From positions 1 through 51,755 of the forward strand of contig NZ_JALKBX010000014.1 in the NCBI RefSeq assembly GCF_023227745.1: DNA of 51,755 nt. The letters run 5' to 3'. This stretch comes from Natroniella acetigena. Its GTDB lineage: Bacteria; Bacillota; Halanaerobiia; Halobacteroidales; Halobacteroidaceae. The translations under genes and the position numbers were made by a program. The notes beneath the pieces are model-generated. The model had not been told where the DNA came from. It searched no databases and saw nothing but the letters and a program-made list of their open reading frames with translations. Position 1 is the stretch's first letter. Each line of letters begins with the position of its first letter. Below are positions 8,522 through 15,271 of this stretch, piece by piece.

Positions 8522-9442
8522 ATGAACAAAAGAGTAGGAATACCACAAGCTTTATTTTATCATAGATATTCTCCTGCTTGGAAAGCTTTTTTTACTGAGT
8601 TAGATTGTAAAGTGGTAGAGTCGGGTCAATCTAATAAAGAAGTAATTGATGCTGGAGTCAAATTGGCCCCTGATGAGGCCTGTTTACCTGTTAAGTTATT
8701 TTTGGGACATGTTAAGAAACTGCAAAATCAAGTTGATTACTTATTTATCCCTCGGGTGGTCAGCATAGAAAATAAGGAGTATATCTGTCCTAAGTTTATG
8801 GGGTTGCCAGATATGGTTAGGTATAGTATCAATGATCTACCACCTATTATTGATACGACTATTGACTTGAAAACTAAAAAGAGTAATTTAGTAAAATCTG
8901 TTTTAGAGGTTGGAGAAGTTTTAGATAAAGGTTATTGGCAAGTCAGCAAGGCCTGTTGGAAAGGGTGGAGAGCATTAAAGAAACATCGCGAGCGATTAAG
9001 AGAAGCTAAAGATGATGATGCTCAATATAAGATTGCTATCTTAGGTCATGAGTATATCATTTATGATTCTCATATAAGTATGAATCTGGTTGAAAAGTTA
9101 AAGGAGATGGGAGTCGAGGTTGTTACTCCAGAGATGTTGACTCCTCAAGCTATGAGAGTAGGTTTATCAAATTTATCTAAGGATATGTTTTGGACATTGG
9201 GTAAAAAGATGATGGGAGCAGCTCATTATTTCTTTTCTAATCAAGAGATTGATGGAATTATTCAACTAACTGCTTTTGGATGTGGACCAGACTCATTAGT
9301 TGGTGAAATGATAGAACGAGAAGCTAAGAAAAGAGATGGTCAAGCATTTATGACTCTTAACTTGGATGAACATACGGGAGAAGCAGGATTGGTTACTAGG
9401 TTAGAAGCATTTGTAGATATGATTCAATGGGAAGGTGTTTAA
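8522..9442 (+). CDS. acyl-CoA dehydratase activase-related protein, DUF2229 type
   Basis: 306-residue protein resembling the DUF2229/COG3580-like part of the large 2-hydroxyacyl-CoA dehydratase activase-related proteins. Signatures: an N-terminal GIPQALFYHRYSPAW, DEACLPVKLFLGHV, ENKEYICPKFMGLPDM, a central ILGHEYIIYDS, and LNLDEHTGEAGLVTRLEAF near the end. Conserved cysteines may bind an Fe-S cluster. It begins 21 nt after spoVAF behind AAAGGAGAG, so it is probably co-transcribed with spoVA. The next two genes encode the other parts of what is often one large protein. The substrate is unknown. Confidence 0.75.
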   Translation: MNKRVGIPQALFYHRYSPAWKAFFTELDCKVVESGQSNKEVIDAGVKLAPDEACLPVKLFLGHVKKLQNQVDYLFIPRVVSIENKEYICPKFMGLPDMVRYSINDLPPIIDTTIDLKTKKSNLVKSVLEVGEVLDKGYWQVSKACWKGWRALKKHRERLREAKDDDAQYKIAILGHEYIIYDSHISMNLVEKLKEMGVEVVTPEMLTPQAMRVGLSNLSKDMFWTLGKKMMGAAHYFFSNQEIDGIIQLTAFGCGPDSLVGEMIEREAKKRDGQAFMTLNLDEHTGEAGLVTRLEAFVDMIQWEGV

Positions 9443-9496
9443 AGCAAAGATTATTGTAAAGCTATTGGATAGAGAGAAGAAGGGAGTGTAAATTCT

Positions 9497-10591
9497 ATGA
9501 AAGTAACTTTTCCCCATATGGGAACGATGTCAATTCCAGTTAAGAGTATGCTTAAAGAGTTGGGATTAGAAGTTGTTGTACCACCTCCAATTACGAAAAA
9601 GACATTAGATCTAGGTGTTAAACATTCTCCAGAATTTGCTTGCTTACCTTTAAAAATGAATGTAGGTAATTATATAGAAGCTTTAGAGCAAGGGGCAGAT
9701 ACGATTCTAATGGGTGGGGGAGTTGGCCCGTGCCGCTTTGGATATTATGGAGAAGTGCAAGAAGAAATTTTAGAGGATTTAGGTTATGATTTTGAAATGA
9801 TAATTTTAGAACCGTTACAGGGAGATTGGAAAGAGTTATTCAAAACTATAAAATTATTAGTTGGTAATATAGCAATTACTAAGATTAAAAGTGCCTGGCA
9901 GAAAGGATGGGCCAAAGCTAAAGCGGTTGATCAGCTCAATCGGATTGCTAATCAAACTAGGTCTTACTTAATTAATCGTTATCGAGCAAGTGAAGTTTAT
10001 GAAAGAGGACTTAAGTTAATTCGTCAAGCAGAGACAATTGAAGAAGTTGAAACTAAAGTAGGTTTAATTGAAGAAGAGTTTAATAATTTAGAACGGGATG
10101 AGGATTTTGAGCCTTTAAAAGTAGGACTAGTAGGTGAAATTTATGTAGTTCTGGAGCCATTTACTAATCTACAGATTGAAAAAAAGTTAGGGGAGAAGGG
10201 GGTTTTAGTTGATAAATCAATCTATTTAACTGATTGGATGGAAGGACATCTCTTCCCTAGTTTTTTAAAGCGAGATCAAGAAGGGAAGAAAGTAAAAGAA
10301 GTAGCTCAGCCTTATCTTAATCATTTTGTAGGAGGGCATGGATTAGAATCGGTAGGAGAGACGGTCTTATATTCTCAGAAAGGCTATGATGGTGTGGTGC
10401 AGCTCTTTCCTTTTACTTGTATGCCAGAGATTATAGCAGAAAGTATTCTACCTACGGTTAGTAGAGATCTAAATATACCGGTTTTATCTTTAACAATGGA
10501 TGAACATACCGGAGAAGCAGGATATGTTACTCGATTAGAAGCCTTTATAGATTTATTAGAAAGAAAAAGTAGGAAGGAGAAGGTAATATGA
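9497..10591 (+). CDS. acyl-CoA dehydratase activase-related protein, COG3581 type
   Basis: 364-residue protein similar in layout to its upstream neighbour: FPHMGTMSIPVK, HSPEFACLPLKMNVGNYIEAL, GGGVGPCRFGYYGE, VGLVGEIYVVLEPF and a terminal LTMDEHTGEAGYVTRLEAFIDL. The last motif is nearly identical to that of the preceding protein, so the two genes look like ancient duplicates. The family accompanies BadF/HgdC-type ATPases. The start of the activase gene overlaps its stop by 4 nt (ATGA), indicating tight coupling. Reaction unknown. Confidence 0.75.
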   Translation: MKVTFPHMGTMSIPVKSMLKELGLEVVVPPPITKKTLDLGVKHSPEFACLPLKMNVGNYIEALEQGADTILMGGGVGPCRFGYYGEVQEEILEDLGYDFEMIILEPLQGDWKELFKTIKLLVGNIAITKIKSAWQKGWAKAKAVDQLNRIANQTRSYLINRYRASEVYERGLKLIRQAETIEEVETKVGLIEEEFNNLERDEDFEPLKVGLVGEIYVVLEPFTNLQIEKKLGEKGVLVDKSIYLTDWMEGHLFPSFLKRDQEGKKVKEVAQPYLNHFVGGHGLESVGETVLYSQKGYDGVVQLFPFTCMPEIIAESILPTVSRDLNIPVLSLTMDEHTGEAGYVTRLEAFIDLLERKSRKEKVI

Positions 10592-11535
10592 AAGGTTACA
10601 TGGGGGTTGATGTAGGATCGGTTAGTACTAATATTGCTATAATCAATGAAGAACAAGAGGTAATAGAAAAGCTTTATTTAAGAACTGAAGGTCAACCGAT
10701 TAAAGCAATTAAAAAAGGGTTAATGGAGATTAAAGATAGGGTTGATTGTGAAATTTCGGGAGTAGGAACAACAGGGAGTGCTCGACAGTTGGCTGGAGTG
10801 ATAATTGGTGCTGATACTGTAAAAAATGAGATTACAGCCCATGCAGTAGCTGCTTCAACAGTTGTACCTGGAGTACAGACGGTATTAGAGATTGGCGGCC
10901 AAGATTCTAAAATAATAGTTTTAAGGGATGGTGTAGTAGTAGATTTTGGCATGAATACTGTCTGTGCAGCTGGAACAGGTTCTTTTTTAGATCAGCAAGC
11001 GAGTCGTTTAAATATTTCAATTGAAGAATTTGGCGGATTGGCCTTACAAGCTAATGCTCCAGTCAGGATAGCAGGTCGTTGTTCAGTTTTTGCAGAATCT
11101 GATATGATACACAAACAGCAGCTAGGACATAATGTGGAAGATATTATAGCAGGACTATCTGAGGCATTAGTTAAAAATTATTTAAATAATGTTGCACAGG
11201 GCAAGGAGATTTTAGGGCCAATCGTCTTTCAAGGTGGAGTAGCGGCTAATGAGGGAATTAAGGTTGCTTTTGAGGAAGAATTAGGATTAGAAGTAGTAGT
11301 TCCTGAGTATTATGATGTGATGGGAGCGATAGGTTCAGCAGTGTTGGCCCAGGAGGCAGTTAATGAAAAAGGAAGAACAGATTTTAAAGGGTTTAATACA
11401 ACAGATTTTAATTATCATGCTTCTAGTTTTGAATGTGAGGGCTGTCCTAATTCTTGTGAAGTAATCAATATTCATCAAGGTGATGAAGTAATTGCTCGTT
11501 GGGGTTCTAAATGTCCTAAATGGGAAGCGGTATAA
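10588..11535 (+). CDS. acyl-CoA dehydratase activase, BadF/BadG/BcrA/BcrD ATPase family
   Basis: 315-residue ASKHA-fold ATPase. Phosphate and ATP motifs GVDVGSVSTNIAII, GVGTTGSARQLAG and EIGGQDSK are clear. The two cluster-ligand segments of HgdC-type activases, CAAGTGSFLDQQ and GRCSVFAESDMIH, are both present, so it could form the dimer-bridging [4Fe-4S] cluster that drives ATP-dependent electron transfer. It also has a C-terminal Cys-rich tail, CEGCPNSCEV...KCPKW, absent from simple activases. It is the last gene of the triplet. No 2-hydroxyacyl-CoA dehydratase subunit is in the window, so the partner enzyme is unknown. Confidence 0.85.
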   Translation: MKGYMGVDVGSVSTNIAIINEEQEVIEKLYLRTEGQPIKAIKKGLMEIKDRVDCEISGVGTTGSARQLAGVIIGADTVKNEITAHAVAASTVVPGVQTVLEIGGQDSKIIVLRDGVVVDFGMNTVCAAGTGSFLDQQASRLNISIEEFGGLALQANAPVRIAGRCSVFAESDMIHKQQLGHNVEDIIAGLSEALVKNYLNNVAQGKEILGPIVFQGGVAANEGIKVAFEEELGLEVVVPEYYDVMGAIGSAVLAQEAVNEKGRTDFKGFNTTDFNYHASSFECEGCPNSCEVINIHQGDEVIARWGSKCPKWEAV

Positions 11536-11567
11536 AACCCTTTGAAAGTGATACTTAATTACAATAT

Positions 11568-11587
11568 TGTGGCACTTTTGTGCCACA
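11568..11587 (+). terminator. hairpin after the activase operon
   Basis: Perfect 8-bp stem TGTGGCAC / GTGCCACA around TTTT, 33 nt after the stop. No T-run follows, so it may be an RNA-stabilising hairpin rather than a true terminator. Confidence 0.4.
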
Positions 11588-11623
11588 GGAATCAGGAATT
11601 TGAAATAAGGAATCAGTAAAAAA

Positions 11624-11685
11624 ATTCTGTAGGGGCAGGTCTCTGTGCCTGCCCCTGTTAAACCACGGGCGACCCTACACAGAAT
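11624..11685. repeat. intergenic palindromic repeat
   Basis: Outer arms ATTCTGTAGGG and CCCTACACAGAAT enclose a GC-rich inner hairpin (AGGGGCAGG / CCTGCCCCT). It is much richer in GC than its surroundings. Composite palindromes of this look are common dispersed elements in Firmicutes; no second copy occurs in the window. Confidence 0.6.
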
Positions 11686-12142
11686 CATGGCTTCGTAAGA
11701 ATAATACGGATGAAAAGTTACGCTTTATCTCATTTTGATATTGTTAATTAGCCTCAAATATGTTTTAATTAATTATAGAGACTTTTAATTAGAGGTGAGG
11801 CTAAATGATAAAAAAAGAGGAATACTTAGCCATGTTAGCTGGAATAATTGCAGCATTTATTTTTGGATTTTCTTTTATGTTTACTAAGGAAGCTCTAGAG
11901 TTAATGAGTCCGTTTCAATTATTAGGCTTTAGATTTACTTGTGCTGTCATATTATTAACTATATTGAAGTTAATGAATATAATTGAAATAAATTTTACTA
12001 ATAAAAACCTACATAGTTTATTTTTACTAGTTTTATTCCAACCTGTAACATATTTTTTATCTAAAACATTCAAAGAAAACTCCATCTAAATCTGTGATTT
12101 AGGTGGGGATGAATTTGGATAATATTTATAAGGTTAAATACC

Positions 12143-12171
12143 TTCAAATATTTAAATCAATATGATATAAT
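12143..12171 (+). promoter_or_regulatory. promoter inside the 12.1-kb element
   Basis: TTCAAA (12143-12148), a 17-nt spacer and perfect TATAAT (12166-12171), just upstream of the structured RNA candidate. The segment around the -10 (ATATGATATA) recurs in the two other elements of the window. Confidence 0.55.
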
Positions 12172-12177
12172 ACTAGT

Positions 12178-12440
12178 TACAAGGTTGCAAAAAATAGTAA
12201 TGCTAACCTACAACTTAGGTTCAGCCCCTTGTAGTGGAACATTGACAGGCTTTGCCTGTAAATCGTAAAAGTGAATATATGGAGTTGCAAACACTAATCC
12301 TTGTTTGTGTAAAATATTCAAGGTATCGTAAGGATTAATGGTATTCCTGAAAGACTAATATAGTCTAGTAAGGATATTGGGTTTGTGGACAGCCCCTAGT
12401 GAATAAGGTAATCTACACTTGTAGAGGAAACTTAAAATAC
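12178..12440 (+). ncRNA. structured RNA candidate (omega/HEARO-like?)
   Basis: A series of hairpins: AACCTA/TAGGTT (12205-12221), ACAGGC/GCCTGT (12245-12259), CAAACA/TGTTTG (12288-12307) and AGACTA/TAGTCT (about 12351-12365). The loop TAATCCT (12295-12301) is complementary to AGGATTA (12331-12337), predicting a pseudoknot. GAATATATGGAG (12273-12284) and GTAAAATATTCAAGGTATC (12309-12327) recur exactly in the 13.3-kb element. The architecture recalls HEARO/omega RNAs of IscB-type elements. A group I intron relic is an alternative, but I could not find convincing P/Q/R/S core elements. The family name is a guess. Confidence 0.4.
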
Positions 12441-13131
12441 AAACTTCACTTAAAGCTACTAGTAACCTATACCTATATGGTATTTGTGAAGTATAGCGAA
12501 GCTCCATCTAAATCTTATTTTTGATTTAGATGGAGAGGTTCACTATTCTGTCAGTAATAGGAGTTGTGTTTATTATTTTGATGGCTGGCAGTGGAGAGAT
12601 GGAAACTAGGTTAACAGGTATATTTTTATTATTAGGAGCAGTATTAGCAGGAGGAATCTATAATATTTTATCTAGAAAGTCTTCTTTACAGTTTAAACCA
12701 GTAGAGATAACTTATGTTATGATGGTGGTTGGTGCTATAGTATTTAATGGAGTAGCAATTATTCAACATTTATTAGCTGGTGAGTTAACTACTTATTTTT
12801 TTCCTTTAATGAAAATTGAAACTATAATAGCCATTATTTACCTTGGGATTTTATCTTCTGTAGTGGCTTTCTTTATGTTGATTTTATGTTATCTAAGATT
12901 GAGGCTTCCCGTTCGGCGGTATTTACTAATCTTACTCCTATTGTAGCAGTAATTGCAGGAGTAGTTTTTAGAGATGAGCCTTTTTACTGGTTTCAAGCTG
13001 TAGGAGGAGTGATGATTTTAATTGGAGTGTGGGGAACAAATTACTTTTCTCAAGGCGACAAAGTAAAGAATTCCCAAATGAATCTTGATGATTCTGTTGA
13101 GCTTTAAAATTATAAGTTTAGTGTTACAGAG

Positions 13132-13160
13132 TTGACAAGGTTAAATAATTATGTTATTCT
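13132..13160 (+). promoter_or_regulatory. promoter of the lysA leader
   Basis: TTGACA (13132-13137), a 17-nt spacer and TATTCT (13155-13160), about 20 nt upstream of the lysine riboswitch aptamer. Confidence 0.65.
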
Positions 13161-13180
13161 ATCTTAAAATTAATAAAAAT

Positions 13181-13301
13181 AAGATAGAGGTGCAGTGCTT
13201 AAGAGTGATTTTTAGCTGCTAATTTGCTGAAACTGAAAGGGAGGGCTGCCGAAATTCTAAGTTTTTGAGATTAGGGTTGAGGTTATTTATGGTTATAGAA
13301 T
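13181..13301 (+). promoter_or_regulatory. lysine riboswitch (L box), 5' part, truncated
   Basis: Strong L-box match: P1 strand AAGATAG, then AGGTGC, AAGAGT, and CTGAAAGGGAGGG followed by GCCGAA. The P3 stem is AAATTCTA...TATAGAATTT (to about 13302). The canonical P4 and P5 helices should follow but are absent; the sequence passes into a mobile element at about 13302. The 3' P1 strand reappears at 13754-13766 beyond the element. The location upstream of lysA agrees with lysine-responsive control that is now probably broken. Confidence 0.85.
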
Positions 13302-13753
13302 TTGCACGTAAAACCCGATGGGCTTGCCCTCGAGATGTAAGTGCTATTTTAAAAAAATATGATATACTACTAATAAGTTAAGGTAAATCTAAAAACTGAA
13401 TATATGGAGATTCATGGTTTTAAAATTCAAAAACCATTCATGTAGAAAGCACTGCAATAGGAATTGAAGCGATAACCAAGCTCCTCTATTGCGAATTTAT
13501 TACGAAGTGTCTGTTAAGACACGTAGGTAAAATATTCAAGGTATCAGAATTCCTTAATCGTCAGTCTACAAGTCTAAAAAGCAAGACTTTTCGTGAAATA
13601 CATAAAAATCATATCTACCGTAGGGCGTACGGGATTCTAAGCCTCTGGAGAAACTGTAAGACCTAATTTCTTACTTAACACTTGATGTTAAGCAGAAATA
13701 GGCTTGTTTCTAGGAATGAGGAATCCACGTGAGCTTGCTCCGTGGAGCGTCAA
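13302..13753 (+). mobile_element. non-autonomous IS200/IS605-like element, copy 1, in the lysA riboswitch
   Basis: About 452 bp, homologous end to end with 41952-42463 (opposite strand). The left end is an imperfect hairpin, GCACG...GTGC around GGGCTTGCCC (13304-13343). The right end is GAGGAATCCACG, a hairpin, CGTGGAGCGTCAA (about 13719-13753), the right-end type found behind OrfB/TnpB in IS605 elements. No transposase or tnpB ORF is present. It contains -10 TATACT (13363-13368), GAATATATGGAG (13398-13409), GTAAAATATTCAAGGTATC (13527-13545) and a CCGTA/TACGG hairpin (about 13618-13632). Likely a TnpB reRNA-bearing MITE. Confidence 0.75.
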
Positions 13754-13812
13754 GAGGTTGTCTCATAACTTTTTTGATTTAATTAATATAATAATAGTTT
13801 ATAATGAGAGTA
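13754..13812 (+). promoter_or_regulatory. 3' end of the lysine riboswitch and expression platform
   Basis: GAGGTTGTCTCAT immediately after the element matches the conserved L-box 3' end, and TGTCT can pair with AGATA of the 5' P1 strand at 13182-13186. TCTCAT also pairs with ATGAGA about 40 nt later, a possible alternative hairpin just before the lysA ribosome site. The intervening P4-P5 region is missing. Confidence 0.6.
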
Positions 13813-13831
13813 GAGAGAAAGGAGTAAGTTG

Positions 13832-15148
13832 ATGCAATTACAAGGAACAATGGAAATTAATGAGCAAGGTGAGTTAGAAATTGCAGGACATAGTTTGGTT
13901 GATATTGCTAAAGAATATGAGACTCCTTTATATATTTTAGATGAGCCTGAAATTAGAAAGAACTGTCGAGCTTATCGGCAAGCTTTCGAGAAGTGGTATC
14001 CAAATTCTGAAACGATTTATGCTGGTAAGGCCTTTATGTCTTTAAGTATGACAAGAATTATTGACCAAGAAGGCTTAGGGTTAGATGTTGTTTCTGGAGG
14101 AGAGTTATATACAGCTTTAGAGGCTGATTTTCCTGCAGAAAAGATTTATTTTCATGGGAATAATAAGACACCTGCTGAAATTGAGATGGCTTTAGAGGCT
14201 GAAATTGGTTACTTTATTGTAGATAATAATTATGAACTTGAGTTGTTAAATAATCTAGCTGCTGAAAATGATAAGCAGGTTGATATTCTATTACGAGTTA
14301 CGCCAGGAATTGAAGCTCACACTCATAGTTATATTCAGACTGGACAGACTGATTCTAAATTTGGATTAGGAATTCAAAATGGATTAGCGTTAGTTGGAAT
14401 TAAACAGGCTCAGAAATTAACAAACTTAAATATAGTAGGAATTCATTGCCATATTGGATCCCAAATATTCAAATTAGAATCTTTTGCTAAAGCAGTCGAT
14501 ATCATGTTAGAATTTATGGAAGATGTTAAGGATGAGACTGGTATTATTTTAGAACAGTTGAATTTAGGAGGGGGCATCGGGATTCCTTATACTGAAGAGG
14601 AAGAGAAGCCTGATATTGAAAAATATGCTGAGCTTGTTACTAAGGCAATTAAGAAAAAATGTGATGAGTTAGAAATTCCGCTACCTAAAGTAATTAATGA
14701 GCCAGGTCGTTCAATTGTAGGGACTGCTGGTTCTACCCTGTATCGAGTTGGTTCGATTAAAGAAATACCCGAAATTAGAACATATGTAGCAGTGGATGGA
14801 GGGATGTCTGATAATATCAGACCTGCTTTATATGAGGCTGAGTATGAAGCATGTTTAGTTACAAAGGTTGAGCAACCTTTGATTAAAGAAGTTACAATTA
14901 CAGGGAAATGTTGTGAATCAGGAGATATTTTAATTAGAGAGATTGAATTACCTAAAGTAGAAGAAGATGATTTATTATTGATCTCTTGTACAGGGGCTTA
15001 TGGTTATTCAATGAGTAATAATTATAATGGTTTGACTAGACCAGGTATGATCTTGGTTAATGAGGAGCAAATTGATCTGATTATTGAACCAGAAAGTTAT
15101 CAAGATCTGATAGCTAATGATAAAATACCAGCTAGACTAGAGAAATAA
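13832..15148 (+). CDS. lysA: diaminopimelate decarboxylase
   Basis: PLP enzyme of the alanine-racemase-fold group IV decarboxylases, making L-lysine from meso-diaminopimelate. The 438-residue protein shows the PLP-lysine segment YAGKAF, GIHCHIGSQI, NLGGGIGIPY, the EPGRSIVG phosphate loop and CCESGDIL with the substrate cysteine. ATG 13832 is favoured over TTG 13829 by AAAGGAG at 13818-13824. Its leader is a lysine riboswitch interrupted by a mobile element, so lysine control is probably lost and the element may influence transcription. A strong terminator follows. Confidence 0.95.
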   Translation: MQLQGTMEINEQGELEIAGHSLVDIAKEYETPLYILDEPEIRKNCRAYRQAFEKWYPNSETIYAGKAFMSLSMTRIIDQEGLGLDVVSGGELYTALEADFPAEKIYFHGNNKTPAEIEMALEAEIGYFIVDNNYELELLNNLAAENDKQVDILLRVTPGIEAHTHSYIQTGQTDSKFGLGIQNGLALVGIKQAQKLTNLNIVGIHCHIGSQIFKLESFAKAVDIMLEFMEDVKDETGIILEQLNLGGGIGIPYTEEEEKPDIEKYAELVTKAIKKKCDELEIPLPKVINEPGRSIVGTAGSTLYRVGSIKEIPEIRTYVAVDGGMSDNIRPALYEAEYEACLVTKVEQPLIKEVTITGKCCESGDILIREIELPKVEEDDLLLISCTGAYGYSMSNNYNGLTRPGMILVNEEQIDLIIEPESYQDLIANDKIPARLEK

Positions 15149-15165
15149 TTTTTGAAATTGAGTTT

Positions 15166-15202
15166 AAGGACGTACAATTTAAATTGTACGTCCTTATTTT
15201 TG
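15166..15202 (+). terminator. intrinsic terminator after lysA
   Basis: Long perfect stem AAGGACGTACAATTT / AAATTGTACGTCCTT followed by a T-rich run, 17 nt after the lysA stop. Confidence 0.92.
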
Positions 15203-15210
15203 ATTATTAA

Positions 15211-15240
15211 TTGTAAATCAAGCTTTACCTATGGTATAAT
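15211..15240 (+). promoter_or_regulatory. promoter of the DHH-CBS-CCA gene
   Basis: TTGTAA (15211-15216), an 18-nt spacer and TATAAT (15235-15240), 31 nt before the start codon and directly after the lysA terminator. Confidence 0.6.
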
Positions 15241-15271
15241 AACAACCGACTTGAATGAAGGGAGGGGTAAA

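Larger units (their letters stand above)
12081..12535 (+). mobile_element. non-coding element with terminal hairpins inserted in the EamA gene
   Basis: About 455 bp with no ORF of note. Each end is a hairpin built from the same arm: CCATCTAAATC / GATTTAGGTGG at 12082-12105 and CTCCATCTAAATC / GATTTAGATGGAG at 12502-12535. Subterminal palindromes are typical of IS200/IS605-like elements. The interior carries a promoter (TTCAAA, 17 nt, TATAAT, 12143-12171) and a structured RNA candidate. Because it lacks a transposase it is a non-autonomous derivative. The exact junctions are uncertain because host codons were lost. Confidence 0.65.
11805..13107 (+). pseudogene. EamA/DMT-family transporter, broken
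   Basis: Remains of a roughly 300-residue ten-helix drug/metabolite exporter. The intact N-terminal part (11805-12081, RBS AGAGGTGAGG) runs to FQPVTYFLSKTF. It is then interrupted by a 455-bp non-coding element (12081-12535), with loss of about 40 codons compared with the family. The frame resumes at about 12536 (LSVIGVVFIILM) and runs to about 12885, where a frameshift moves the last two helices (ASRSAVFTNLTPIVAVIAGVVF) into another frame ending at 13107. Two independent lesions make a functional product very unlikely. Confidence 0.85.

Noticed and set aside
12081-12535. Group I or group II self-splicing intron in the EamA gene
   Set aside because: No convincing group I P/Q/R/S core or group II domain V was seen, and host codons are missing at the junction, so splicing would not restore the frame.
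13304-13343. GCAC...GTGC hairpin as P4 of the lysine riboswitch
   Set aside because: The same sequence forms the left end of the element copy at 42463, where there is no riboswitch, so it belongs to the element. Functional substitution is still possible.
15152-15271. 40-codon N-terminal extension of the DHH-CBS-CCA protein
   Set aside because: It would cross the lysA terminator and the gene's own promoter, and lacks a ribosome site; ATG 15272 has one.
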